In this document: piece by piece, positions 42,156 to 49,850 of the stretch | Position numbering within the stretch: the first letter of the stretch is position 1 | Layout of the letters: each line of letters begins with the position of its first letter | Assembly (NCBI GenBank): GCA_046297835.1 | Contig: JBKBHI010000013.1 | Coordinates: forward strand, 1-64,000 | Direction of reading: 5' to 3' | From: CAMAVH01 sp046297835 | Lineage (GTDB): Bacteria; Pseudomonadota; Alphaproteobacteria; SMXQ01 | Length of the DNA: 64,000 nt | The notes under the pieces: model-generated | Databases searched by the model: none | The model's input: the letters and a program-made list of their open reading frames with translations, nothing else | Told to the model about the DNA's origin: nothing | Position numbers and translations under genes: made by a program

Positions 42156-42461
42156 GTGGCCAAGACCAGCTCCATCGAGAAGAACAAGCGCCGCATGAAG
42201 ATGGTGAAGAAATTCGCCCCGCGCCGCGCCAAGCTCAAAGCGATCACCACCGACATGAATCTGTCGGCGGAAGAGCGCTTCGCCGCCCAGCTCAAGCTGG
42301 CCGAACTGCCGCGCAATTCGTCGCAAGTTCGCGTCCGCCTGCGCTGCGAGCTGACGGGCCGCCCGCGCGCGGTTTATCGCAAGTTCAAGCTCTCGCGCAT
42401 CGCCTTGCGCGATCTGGCCACCAACGGGCAGATCCCCGGCATGGTCAAGTCGAGCTGGTAA
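42156..42461 (+). CDS. rpsN: 30S ribosomal protein S14 (long, zinc-free form)
   Basis: A 101-residue protein starting at GTG, with AAGGAGGG 9 bases upstream. It is the long form: the KNKRRMKMVKKFAPRRAKLKAI N-terminal half is intact, and the zinc-ribbon CxxC cysteines of the short form are absent (only one Cys, in LRCELTGRPRAVYRKFKLSRIALRDLA). The C terminus GQIPGMVKSSW is typical. This is the form expected in alphaproteobacteria. Confidence 0.97.
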   Translation: MAKTSSIEKNKRRMKMVKKFAPRRAKLKAITTDMNLSAEERFAAQLKLAELPRNSSQVRVRLRCELTGRPRAVYRKFKLSRIALRDLATNGQIPGMVKSSW

Positions 42462-42477
42462 GGGAAGGAATCAGGAT

Positions 42478-42876
42478 ATGTCCGTGAGCGATCCGCTCGG
42501 CGATCTGTTGACGCGCATCCGCAATGCGCAGCATCGCCGCCTGCCGAAGGTGACCAGCCCGGCGTCGAACCTCCGCGCCAACGTGCTCGAGGTTCTCCGC
42601 AAGGAAGGCTACATCCGCGGCTTTTCGCAGAGCCAAGTCGATGGCGGCCTGCCCGAGCTCGAAATCGAGCTGAAGTATCATGAAGGCGAGCCGGTGATCC
42701 GCGAGATCCGCCGCGTGTCCAAGCCGGGCCGCCGCGTTTATTCGAAGATCAAAGACTTGCATCGTCCGTACAACGGTCTCGGCATCGCCGTGCTGTCCAC
42801 GCCGCGCGGCGTGATGTCGGACAACGAGGCCCGCGCCGCCAATGTCGGCGGCGAAGTCCTCTGCCAGGTGTTCTAA
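42478..42876 (+). CDS. rpsH: 30S ribosomal protein S8
   Basis: A 132-residue primary binder of the 16S central domain; in E. coli it represses the spc operon at the L5 start. SVSDPLGDLLTRIRNAQHR opens the protein and the C-terminal domain ends GIAVLSTPRGVMSDNEARAANVGGEVLCQVF. No S8-type target mimic near rplE was recognised by eye. A 6-bp hairpin sits between it and rplF. Confidence 0.97.
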   Translation: MSVSDPLGDLLTRIRNAQHRRLPKVTSPASNLRANVLEVLRKEGYIRGFSQSQVDGGLPELEIELKYHEGEPVIREIRRVSKPGRRVYSKIKDLHRPYNGLGIAVLSTPRGVMSDNEARAANVGGEVLCQVF

Positions 42877-42889
42877 GAGACGAGGAGCA

Positions 42890-42905
42890 GGGCCGCTGAC
42901 GGCCC
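42890..42905 (+). promoter_or_regulatory. Hairpin between rpsH and rplF
   Basis: GGGCCG CTGA CGGCCC is a perfect 6-bp stem with a tetraloop, 14 bases after rpsH and 14 before rplF. It is within the translated polycistron and has no T-run. Confidence 0.4.
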
Positions 42906-42919
42906 CTCAGGAGAGAAGA

Positions 42920-43453
42920 ATGTCGCGTGTTGGAAAGAACCCGGTGAAAGTGCCCAGCGGCGTCACCGTCAACGTCTCCGGCCAGGAGGTGACGGCGAAG
43001 GGCAAGCTCGGCCAGCTCAGCATGGTCGTCTCGAAGGACGTCGAAACGTCCCTAGACGGCGACAAGGTGTGGGTGAAGCCGCGCGACGAGAGCAAGCGCT
43101 CTCGCATGCTGTGGGGCATGACCCGCAACATGATCAACAACATGGTGAACGGCGTGGCCACCGGCTACACCGTCAACCTCGAGATCAACGGCGTCGGCTA
43201 TCGCGCTGCCGTGCAGGGCAAGGTCCTGAACATGCAGCTCGGCTATTCGCACGACATCAACTACCCGATCCCGGAAGGGATCAGCATTAAGTGCGACAAG
43301 CCGACGGCCATCTCGATCAGCGGCGCCGACCGTCAGAAGGTCGGCCAGGTCGCGGCCGAGATCCGCGGCTATCGGAAGCCGGAGCCCTACAAGGGCAAGG
43401 GCATCAAATACGACACCGAGACGATCTTGCGCAAAGAAGGCAAGAAGAAGTAG
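42920..43453 (+). CDS. rplF: 50S ribosomal protein L6
   Basis: A 177-residue protein near the sarcin-ricin loop, with two homologous halves. It begins SRVGKNPVKVPSGVTVNVSGQEVTAKGKLG, and the C-terminal signature is YRKPEPYKGKGIKYDTETILRKEGKKK. The ATG at 42920, with AGGAGAGAAG directly before it, gives the canonical N terminus; the frame is open upstream into rpsH by chance. Confidence 0.97.
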   Translation: MSRVGKNPVKVPSGVTVNVSGQEVTAKGKLGQLSMVVSKDVETSLDGDKVWVKPRDESKRSRMLWGMTRNMINNMVNGVATGYTVNLEINGVGYRAAVQGKVLNMQLGYSHDINYPIPEGISIKCDKPTAISISGADRQKVGQVAAEIRGYRKPEPYKGKGIKYDTETILRKEGKKK

Positions 43454-43464
43454 GACCGCCAAAA

Positions 43465-43827
43465 ATGCTCAACTCCAAAGATCTTTTCGCGCGCCGCCAG
43501 ACGCGCGCGCGCTACCAGATCCGCAAGAACGCCGGCGGCCGTCCGCGCCTCTCGGTGTTCCGTTCGGGTCAGAACATCTACGCGCAGGTCATCGACGACA
43601 CGAAGGGCGTCACGCTCGCCGCTGCCTCGACGCTCGACAAGGACGTCAAGGGCAAGGTCAAGACCGGCGCCGACAAGAACGCCGCCGCCGAGGTGGGCAA
43701 GCTGCTGGCGCAACGCGCCACGGCCGCCGGCGTGAAAGAAGTCGTGTTCGACCGCGGCGGTTATCCGTTCCATGGCCGCGTCAAGGCGCTGGCCGATGCC
43801 GCCCGCGAAGCGGGCCTGAGTTTCTAA
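43465..43827 (+). CDS. rplR: 50S ribosomal protein L18
   Basis: A 120-residue 5S rRNA-binding protein. It runs from MLNSKDLFARRQTRARYQIRKNAGGRPRLSVFRSGQNIYAQVIDD to VVFDRGGYPFHGRVKALADAAREAGLSF. No strong Shine-Dalgarno precedes the ATG at 43465 (GGACCGCCAAAA), so translation probably depends on coupling to rplF, whose stop is 11 bases before. Confidence 0.97.
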   Translation: MLNSKDLFARRQTRARYQIRKNAGGRPRLSVFRSGQNIYAQVIDDTKGVTLAAASTLDKDVKGKVKTGADKNAAAEVGKLLAQRATAAGVKEVVFDRGGYPFHGRVKALADAAREAGLSF

Positions 43828-43841
43828 GGGAAGTTTGATCC

Positions 43842-44402
43842 ATGGCACGTAGACCCCAAGGCGAGAACAAGGGCCGCGGCGGCGACGATCGCGAGCAGAG
43901 CGACATCGTCGACAAGCTCGTCTCGATCAATCGCGTCGCGAAGGTGGTGAAGGGCGGCCGTCGCTTCGGCTTCGCCGCGCTCGTCGTCGTCGGCGACACG
44001 AAGGGCCGCGTCGGCTACGGCTCGGGCAAGGCCCGCGAGGTTCCGGAAGCGATCCGCAAGGCCACCGAGCACGCCAAGCGCAACATGATCCGCATCCAGA
44101 TCCGCGACGGCCGCACGCTGCACCATGACGTCGCCGGCCGCTTCGGTGCCGGCCGCGTCGTCCTGCGCGCCGCGCCGGCCGGCACCGGCATCATCGCCGG
44201 CGGCCCGATGCGCGCCGTGTTCGAAACCTGCGGCATCCAGGACATCGTCACCAAGTCGGTCGGCACGTCCAACCCGCACAACATGATCAAGGCGACCTTC
44301 GCCGCGCTGCAGAGCCTGCGCTCTCCGCGCATGGTCGCCGCCGCGCGCGGCAAGAAAGTGGCCGAGATCCTCGGTCGCGACGCCGCCGCCGTCGCCGAAT
44401 AA
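43842..44402 (+). CDS. rpsE: 30S ribosomal protein S5
   Basis: A 186-residue fidelity protein at the mRNA entry site. The double-stranded RNA-binding-like domain includes DKLVSINRVAKVVKGGRRFGFAALVVVGD, in which spectinomycin-resistance positions are of the ordinary type; the second domain contains GTGIIAGGPMRAVFETCGIQDIVTKSVGTSNPHN. The N-terminal 20 residues are a hydrophilic extension. rpmD follows after 11 bases. Confidence 0.98.
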   Translation: MARRPQGENKGRGGDDREQSDIVDKLVSINRVAKVVKGGRRFGFAALVVVGDTKGRVGYGSGKAREVPEAIRKATEHAKRNMIRIQIRDGRTLHHDVAGRFGAGRVVLRAAPAGTGIIAGGPMRAVFETCGIQDIVTKSVGTSNPHNMIKATFAALQSLRSPRMVAAARGKKVAEILGRDAAAVAE

Positions 44403-44413
44403 GGAGATCGCTC

Positions 44414-44605
44414 ATGGCCGCCACCAAGACCCTCAAGGTCACCCAGACCGGCAGCCCGATCGGCCGCCGCCACGACCAGCGCGAGACCCTGATCGGCCTT
44501 GGCCTGAACAAGCGCCATCGCACCAAGGAGCTGCCGGACACTCCGGCGATCCGCGGCATGATCACCAAAGTCGCGCATCTTCTGCGCGTCGAAGAGTCGA
44601 AGTAA
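44414..44605 (+). CDS. rpmD: 50S ribosomal protein L30
   Basis: A 63-residue protein: KTLKVTQTGSPIGRRHDQRETLIGLGLNKRHRTKELPDTPAIRGMITKVAHLLRVEE, the complete short L30 fold. rpmD is present here although it is lost in some bacterial lineages. A 67-base spacer to rplO has only small GC pairings (CCCCG CA CGGGG). Confidence 0.96.
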   Translation: MAATKTLKVTQTGSPIGRRHDQRETLIGLGLNKRHRTKELPDTPAIRGMITKVAHLLRVEESK

Positions 44606-44672
44606 CGTCCCCGCACGGGGCATGAGAGACAGTCGCTCCGCGCGGTAAGCGCCGAGCCGAAGGATAGAAGCC

Positions 44673-45209
44673 ATGCAGCTGAATCAGATTTCCGACAACC
44701 AGGGCGCGCACAAGGCGCGCCGTCGCATCGGCCGCGGCATCGGTTCGGGCCGCGGCAAGACCTCCGGCAAGGGCGTGAAGGGCCAGAAGGCGCGCACCGG
44801 CGTGTCGATCAACGGCTTCGAAGGCGGCCAGATGCCGATTCATCGCCGCGTGCCGAAGCGCGGCTTCAACAACATTTCCGGCCAGGTCTTCGCCGAACTG
44901 ACGCTCGGCCGCCTGCAGAAGGCGATCGACGCCGGCAAGCTCGACGCGTCCAAGACGGTCACGCTCGAGGCGCTCAAGGCGTCGGGCGTCGTGCGCCACC
45001 TGCGCGACGGCGTGCGCCTGATCGCGTCCGGCGAGCTGAAGAGCAAGGTCGCCCTCGAGATCACCGGCGGCTCGCGCGCCGCCATCGCCGCGGTCGAGAA
45101 GGCTGGCGGTTCGGTGAAGGTCGCGATTTTGGCGAAGGCCGACCGCCCCGTGGTGGAGAGCAACTCCATCCGCGCGCGCAAAGCACGGGCGGCGGGTAAG
45201 ACTGCCTAA
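44673..45209 (+). CDS. rplO: 50S ribosomal protein L15
   Basis: A 178-residue late-assembly protein, about 30 residues longer than E. coli L15 owing to a basic C-terminal tail (SNSIRARKARAAGKTA) and internal loops. The Gly-rich N-terminal extension KARRRIGRGIGSGRGKTSGKGVKGQKARTGVS penetrates the rRNA core. The 39-base spacer to secY carries a modest AGGGA ribosome site. Confidence 0.97.
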   Translation: MQLNQISDNQGAHKARRRIGRGIGSGRGKTSGKGVKGQKARTGVSINGFEGGQMPIHRRVPKRGFNNISGQVFAELTLGRLQKAIDAGKLDASKTVTLEALKASGVVRHLRDGVRLIASGELKSKVALEITGGSRAAIAAVEKAGGSVKVAILAKADRPVVESNSIRARKARAAGKTA

Positions 45210-45248
45210 GACCTCGCCCGTCGGCCACCAGTAACCGAGGGATTAGTC

Positions 45249-46592
45249 ATGGCTTCCGCCGCCGAGCAGCTCGCAGCCAATCTGAACTTTGGCGCTTTTT
45301 CCAAAGCCACGGAGCTCAAGAAGCGCCTGTGGTTCACGCTGGGCGTGCTGATCGTCTACCGTCTCGGCACGTTCATTCCGATTCCGGGCATCGACCCGAC
45401 GATTCTCGCCGAGCTGTTCAACGCGCAGCGCGGCGGCATCCTCGGCATGTTCGACATGTTCTCGGGCGGCGCGCTCGGGCGCATGACGATCTTCGCCCTG
45501 AACATCATGCCGTACATCTCGGCCTCCATCATCATGCAGCTCATGACGAGCGTCTCGCCTCGTCTCGAAGCGCTGAAGAAGGAAGGCCCGGCCGGCCAGC
45601 GCAAGATCAACCAGTACACGCGCTACGGTACGGTGATTCTCGCCGCGGTGCAGGCTTACGGCATCGCCGTCGGCCTCGAAGGCATGACCGGCGCGACCGG
45701 CGCGGCCGTGCACGAGCCCGGCATGTTCTTCCGCCTCACCACGGTGATCACGCTCACCGGCGGCACCATGTTCCTGATGTGGCTCGGCGAGCAGATCACC
45801 GCGCGTGGCGTCGGCAACGGCATCTCGCTGATCATCTTCGCCGGCATCGTCGCCAACCTGCCGATCGCCCTGGTCCACACGCTCGAGCTCGGCCGCACCG
45901 GCGCGCTCTCGGGCCTGCTGATCGCCGTGCTGATGATCATGGTGGTGGCGGTCATCGCCTTCATCGTGTTCGTCGAGCGCGCCCAGCGCCGCATCCTGGT
46001 GCAGTATCCGAAGCGCCAGGTCGGCAACAAGATGTTCGGCGGCGAAAGCTCGCACCTGCCGCTGAAGCTGAACGCCTCCGGCGTGATCCCGCCGATCTTC
46101 GCCTCGTCGCTCCTGCTGATGCCGACCACCGTCGCCAGCTTCAGCGCCGGGCAGGGGCCGGAATGGCTGACTCTGATCACGGCCAACATCGGTCACGGCC
46201 AGCCGCTGTTCATGCTGCTCTATGCCGCGCTGATCATCTTCTTCGCGTTCTTCTACACCGCGGTCGTCTTCAACCCGAGCGACACGGCCGAGAACCTGAA
46301 GAAATACGGCGGCTTCGTGCCCGGCATACGCCCCGGCAAGAACACGGCCGATTATCTCGACTACGTGCTCACGCGTCTCACCGTCGTCGGCGCGCTCTAT
46401 CTGACCGCGATCAGCCTGCTGCCGGAATTCCTCATCACCCGCTTTTCCGTGCCGTTCTATTTCGGCGGCACCAGCCTGCTGATCGTCGTCACGGTGACGC
46501 TCGACACGGTCGCGCAGATCCAGTCGCATCTGCTGGCGCACCAGTACGAAGGCTTGATCAAGAAGTCCAAACTGCGCGGACGCCGGGGATGA
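45249..46592 (+). CDS. secY: Preprotein translocase subunit SecY
   Basis: A 447-residue channel protein of the Sec translocon with ten predicted membrane helices. Landmarks are RLWFTLGVLIVYRLGTFIPIPGIDP at the first helix, the plug region GGALGRMTIFALNIMPYISASIIMQLM, the cytosolic loop with PKRQVGNKMFGGESSHLPLKLN, and YEGLIKKSKLRGRRG at the C terminus. Its stop overlaps the adk start in ATGA. It is placed between ribosomal genes and so co-expressed with SecE made upstream. Confidence 0.98.
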   Translation: MASAAEQLAANLNFGAFSKATELKKRLWFTLGVLIVYRLGTFIPIPGIDPTILAELFNAQRGGILGMFDMFSGGALGRMTIFALNIMPYISASIIMQLMTSVSPRLEALKKEGPAGQRKINQYTRYGTVILAAVQAYGIAVGLEGMTGATGAAVHEPGMFFRLTTVITLTGGTMFLMWLGEQITARGVGNGISLIIFAGIVANLPIALVHTLELGRTGALSGLLIAVLMIMVVAVIAFIVFVERAQRRILVQYPKRQVGNKMFGGESSHLPLKLNASGVIPPIFASSLLLMPTTVASFSAGQGPEWLTLITANIGHGQPLFMLLYAALIIFFAFFYTAVVFNPSDTAENLKKYGGFVPGIRPGKNTADYLDYVLTRLTVVGALYLTAISLLPEFLITRFSVPFYFGGTSLLIVVTVTLDTVAQIQSHLLAHQYEGLIKKSKLRGRRG

Positions 46593-47239
46593 ACCTGATT
46601 CTCTTGGGGCCGCCGGGCGCCGGAAAGGGCACCCAGGCGCAATTGCTGAAAGAGCGGCACGGCCTGGTCCAGCTTTCGACCGGCGACATGCTGCGCGCCG
46701 CGGTCGCCTCGGGCTCGGAACTGGGCCAGCAGGCGAAGGCGATCATGGCCGCGGGCGGCCTGGTGTCGGACGAGATCATGATCAATCTGATCTCGGACCG
46801 CATTTCCCAGCCTGATTGCGCCAAAGGGTTCATTCTTGACGGGTTCCCCCGGACGACCCGCCAGGCCGAGGCGCTCGACGCCATGCTGGCGGCCAAGGGG
46901 CTAAAGCTGGACGGGGTGATCGAGCTGAAGGTGGACGATGCCGCCCTGGTGCAGCGTATCAGCGGCCGGTTCAGCTGCGCCAAGTGCGGCGCAGGCTACC
47001 ACGACAGCTTCAAACAGCCGAAAAAGGCTGGAATTTGCGATAGTTGCGGGTCGACCCAATTCGCCCGCCGCGAGGACGACAAGGCCGAGGTGGTCGCTTC
47101 CCGCTTGGAGGCTTACCACCGCCAGACGGCCCCCCTGCTGCCTTATTACAAGGCCAAGGGGGTACTGAAGACGGTCGACGGCATGGCCGGCATCGACGAG
47201 GTGCAGGGCCAAATCGAGAAGGTTTTAGCGGGGGCTTGA
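46589..47239 (+). CDS. adk: Adenylate kinase, zinc-lid form
   Basis: A 216-residue enzyme converting ATP and AMP to two ADP. The P-loop GPPGAGKGTQ is at residues 7-16, the AMP site at STGDMLR, and DGFPRTTRQAEAL is conserved. The long LID carries four cysteines, CAKC and CDSC, predicted to bind zinc as in Gram-positive Adk; E. coli Adk lacks them. It starts inside the secY stop (ATGA) and is followed by the near-consensus rpsM promoter. Confidence 0.98.
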   Translation: MNLILLGPPGAGKGTQAQLLKERHGLVQLSTGDMLRAAVASGSELGQQAKAIMAAGGLVSDEIMINLISDRISQPDCAKGFILDGFPRTTRQAEALDAMLAAKGLKLDGVIELKVDDAALVQRISGRFSCAKCGAGYHDSFKQPKKAGICDSCGSTQFARREDDKAEVVASRLEAYHRQTAPLLPYYKAKGVLKTVDGMAGIDEVQGQIEKVLAGA

Positions 47240-47254
47240 CGGCCTCCTAACAAG

Positions 47255-47282
47255 TTGACTTAGGACCGGATTTTTCTATAAT
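47255..47282 (+). promoter_or_regulatory. Near-consensus promoter for rpsM-rpsK-rpoA-rplQ
   Basis: TTGACT at 47255-47260, 16 bases, then a perfect TATAAT at 47277-47282. It lies about 70 bases before rpsM. A small stem CTCCAG CCTG CTGGAG (47297-47312) would lie in the 5' leader. Confidence 0.8.
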
Positions 47283-47352
47283 CCCGGGCCTTCCGCCTCC
47301 AGCCTGCTGGAGCCGGTCGTCAATCCACATTTGAATCGCGGGAGTCTGCGGC

Positions 47353-47727
47353 GTGGCGCGCATTGCTGGCGTTAACATTCCTACCGACAAGCGGGTGCTG
47401 GTGGCGCTCACCTACATCCACGGGATCGGCCCGGCGCGTGCCAAGGAGATCGTCGCCAAGGCGAACATCTCCGACACCATGCGCGTCAATCAGCTCTCGG
47501 ACGACGACGTCATCCGCGTGCGCGAGATCATCGACCGCGACTACCACGTCGAAGGCGATCTGCGCCGCGAAGTCGCGATGAACATCAAGCGCTTGATGGA
47601 CCTCGGCTGCTACAAGGGCCTGCGTCACCGCAAGGGCCTGCCGGTTCACGGTCAGCGCACCCACACGAACGCGCGCACCCGCAAGGGTCCGGCGCGTCCG
47701 ATCGCCGGCAAGAAAAAAGCCAGCTAA
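47353..47727 (+). CDS. rpsM: 30S ribosomal protein S13
   Basis: A 124-residue 30S head protein contacting the P site and 50S. Start is GTG (GTG GCG CGC ATT); ARIAGVNIPTDKRVLVALTYIHGIG is canonical from there. The C-terminal arm reads GLPVHGQRTHTNARTRKGPARPIAGKKK. It is first behind the promoter at 47255, so the alpha genes have independent supply. Confidence 0.97.
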   Translation: MARIAGVNIPTDKRVLVALTYIHGIGPARAKEIVAKANISDTMRVNQLSDDDVIRVREIIDRDYHVEGDLRREVAMNIKRLMDLGCYKGLRHRKGLPVHGQRTHTNARTRKGPARPIAGKKKAS

Positions 47728-47742
47728 CGTACAGGATCGATT

Positions 47743-48147
47743 ATGGCCAAGTCCCCGTCCACTGCGGCTGCCGCGCGCCCGCGTCGTCGCGAGCGCAAGA
47801 ACATCACGTCGGGCGTCGCGCATGTGAACGCGAGCTTCAACAACACGATGGTCACCATCACCGACGCGCAGGGCAACACGATCGCCTGGTCGTCGTCCGG
47901 CATGCAGGGCTTCAAGGGCTCGCGCAAGTCGACGCCCTATGCCGCGCAGATGGCCGCCGAGGACGCCGGCAAGAAGGCGATGGAGCATGGCATGCGCACC
48001 CTCGAAGTCGAGGTCAAGGGCCCCGGCTCGGGTCGCGAGTCCGCGCTGCGCGCGCTGCAGACCGTCGGTTTCACCATCACGTCGATCCGCGACGTCACGG
48101 CGATCCCGCACAACGGCTGCCGTCCGCCGAAGCGCCGTCGCGTTTGA
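47743..48147 (+). CDS. rpsK: 30S ribosomal protein S11
   Basis: A 134-residue platform protein near the Shine-Dalgarno helix. Landmarks are GVAHVNASFNNTMVTITDAQGNTIAWSSSG, KGSRKSTPYAAQMAAEDA and SIRDVTAIPHNGCRPPKRRRV. rpsD, which follows rpsK in many gammaproteobacteria, is absent here, as is normal for alphaproteobacteria. A 134-base spacer full of hairpins follows. Confidence 0.98.
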   Translation: MAKSPSTAAAARPRRRERKNITSGVAHVNASFNNTMVTITDAQGNTIAWSSSGMQGFKGSRKSTPYAAQMAAEDAGKKAMEHGMRTLEVEVKGPGSGRESALRALQTVGFTITSIRDVTAIPHNGCRPPKRRRV

Positions 48148-48154
48148 TATTCCG

Positions 48155-48262
48155 CCGAGGCGTTCGCGCCTCGGGCTTTCTCTGATCGGGCCCGTCCACG
48201 GGCCCGCAAGGCCGGGCTCGCGTCGCCCGGCCGCAGCATTCTCCGGCGGACCGCGCTCCGCC
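48155..48262 (+). repeat. Run of four perfect hairpins between rpsK and rpoA
   Basis: Four consecutive inverted repeats: CCGAGGCG/CGCCTCGG with TTCG loop (48155-48174); CGGGCCCG/CGGGCCCG with TCCA loop (48187-48206); GGCCGGGC/GCCCGGCC with 7-base loop (48210-48232); GGCGGA/TCCGCC with 6-base loop (48245-48262). The first is followed by GCTTTCTCT. They fill nearly the whole spacer and end 19 bases before the rpoA start. Confidence 0.8.
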
Positions 48263-48281
48263 TAAACGTGAGGTCGCATTC

Positions 48282-49298
48282 GTGATTCAGAAGAACTGGA
48301 CGGAACTGATTAAGCCGACGAAGCTTCAGGTCACGCCGGGCGCCGAACCGCAGCGCCTCGCCACCGTCGTCGCCGAGCCGCTCGAGCGCGGCTTCGGCCT
48401 GACGCTGGGCAACGCGCTGCGCCGCGTGCTGCTGTCGTCGTTGCAGGGCGCTTCCGTCACGGCCATCCAGATTCAGGGCATCCTGCACGAGTTCTCGTCG
48501 ATCCCGGGCGTCCGCGAGGACGTGACGGACATCGTCCTGAACATCAAGGCGCTGGCGATCCGCATGCAGGGCGAAGGCCCCAAGCGCATCGTGCTCAAGG
48601 CCAACGGCCCGGGCGAAGTGACCGCCGGCATGATCGAGACCGTCTCGGACATCGAGATCCTCAATCCCGACCTGGTGATCTGCACCCTCGACAAGGGCGC
48701 GACGATCAACATGGAAATGACCGTCAGCACCGGCAAGGGCTACGTCCCGGCCTCGCAGAACCGCCCCGAGGACGCGCCGATCGGCCTGATCCCGGTGGAC
48801 GCGCTCTACAGCCCGGTCCGCAAGGTCGCCTACAAGGTCGAGAACTCCCGCGTCGGCCAAGTCACAGACTACGACAAGCTCAGCATGGAGCTGGAGACCG
48901 ACGGCACCGTGACGCCGGACGACGCCGTGGCGCTCGCCGCGCGCATCCTGCAGGACCAGTTGCAGCTCTTCATCAATTTCGAGGAGCCGCAGGCGGCGAC
49001 CGAAGAGGAGAAGAGCGACGAGCCGGCGTTCAACAAGAACCTGCTCCGCAAGGTCGAAGAGCTGGAGCTGTCGGTTCGTTCGGCCAACTGCCTGAAGAAC
49101 GACAACATCATCTACATCGGCGATCTCGTGCAGAAGACGGAGGCGGAAATGCTCCGCACGCCGAACTTCGGCCGCAAGTCGCTGAACGAGATCAAGGAAG
49201 TCCTGGCCCAGATGGGTCTCCACCTCGGTATGGAGATCCCCAATTGGCCGCCCGAGAACATCGAAGAGCTGGCCAAGAAGCTCGAGGAACCGTACTAA
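48282..49298 (+). CDS. rpoA: RNA polymerase subunit alpha
   Basis: A 338-residue subunit that dimerises to scaffold RNA polymerase. The start is GTG (GTG ATT CAG AAG) after GAGGT. The N-terminal domain has EPLERGFGLTLGNALRRVLLSSLQGASVTA; an acidic linker (EEPQAATEEEKSDEP) leads to the C-terminal domain ELSVRSANCLKNDNIIYIGDLVQKTEAEMLRTPNFGRKSLNEIKEVL, which contacts UP elements and activators. The spacer hairpins upstream may tune its level against the ribosomal genes. Confidence 0.99.
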   Translation: MIQKNWTELIKPTKLQVTPGAEPQRLATVVAEPLERGFGLTLGNALRRVLLSSLQGASVTAIQIQGILHEFSSIPGVREDVTDIVLNIKALAIRMQGEGPKRIVLKANGPGEVTAGMIETVSDIEILNPDLVICTLDKGATINMEMTVSTGKGYVPASQNRPEDAPIGLIPVDALYSPVRKVAYKVENSRVGQVTDYDKLSMELETDGTVTPDDAVALAARILQDQLQLFINFEEPQAATEEEKSDEPAFNKNLLRKVEELELSVRSANCLKNDNIIYIGDLVQKTEAEMLRTPNFGRKSLNEIKEVLAQMGLHLGMEIPNWPPENIEELAKKLEEPY

Positions 49299-49315
49299 GC
49301 GCGCAGGCGCGCTTA
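49296..49315 (+). promoter_or_regulatory. Hairpin overlapping the rpoA stop
   Basis: TAAGCGCGC and GCGCGCTTA form a perfect 9-bp stem with an AG gap; the first three bases are the rpoA stop codon. It ends 18 bases before rplQ. Without a T-run, partial termination or RNA processing is possible. Confidence 0.45.
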
Positions 49316-49333
49316 GGCGAATAGGAGAGAATT

Positions 49334-49768
49334 ATGCGTCACGGTATGAGCGGTCGTAAGCTGAACCGCACGAGCAGCCACCGCAAAGCCATGTTCATCA
49401 ACATGGCGGCGGCGCTGGTCAAGCACGAGCAGATCAAGACGACGCTGCCGAAGGCCAAGGAGCTGAAGCCGATCGTCGACAAGCTGATCACGCTCGGCAA
49501 GCGCGGCGGCCTCCACGCGCGTCGCCAGGCGATCTCGCACCTCGGCGACGCCAAGCTGGCGGCCAAGCTGTTCGACGTGCTGGCTCCGCGCTACGCCCAG
49601 CGCGCCGGCGGCTACACCCGCGTGCTGAAGGCGGGCTTCCGCCATGGCGACACGGCGGACATGGCGATCATCGAGCTGGTCGATCGCGATCCCTCCGCCA
49701 AGGGCCTGGATTCGGGCCCGACCGGCGTCGAGACGGTGGAAGCCGAGGCTGCGCCGGCCAACGCCTAA
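49334..49768 (+). CDS. rplQ: 50S ribosomal protein L17
   Basis: A 144-residue protein near the tunnel exit. It begins RHGMSGRKLNRTSSHRKAMFINMAAALVKHEQIKTTLPKAKELKP, and the core ends GGYTRVLKAGFRHGDTADMAIIELVDRD. The last 25 residues are a low-complexity acidic tail. Last gene of the cluster; a clear terminator follows. Confidence 0.98.
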   Translation: MRHGMSGRKLNRTSSHRKAMFINMAAALVKHEQIKTTLPKAKELKPIVDKLITLGKRGGLHARRQAISHLGDAKLAAKLFDVLAPRYAQRAGGYTRVLKAGFRHGDTADMAIIELVDRDPSAKGLDSGPTGVETVEAEAAPANA

Positions 49769-49799
49769 GCCGGCGGTCCCTCAGGACCACGTTCCTTTG

Positions 49800-49823
49800 A
49801 AAGGCAGCCGCGAGGCTGCCTTT
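49800..49823 (+). terminator. Rho-independent terminator after rplQ
   Basis: AAAGGCAGCC GCGA GGCTGCCTTT is a perfect 10-bp stem with a tetraloop, ending in TTT then CGCGTTT. Together with the strand-wide run of 30-odd genes before it, this marks the end of the ribosomal-protein supercluster. Confidence 0.8.
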
Positions 49824-49850
49824 CGCGTTTCCGGGTGTTAGGATTTGCGC

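Noticed and set aside
48155..48262. CRISPR-like array
   Set aside because: The four hairpins are inverted repeats of different sequence, not direct repeats with spacers.
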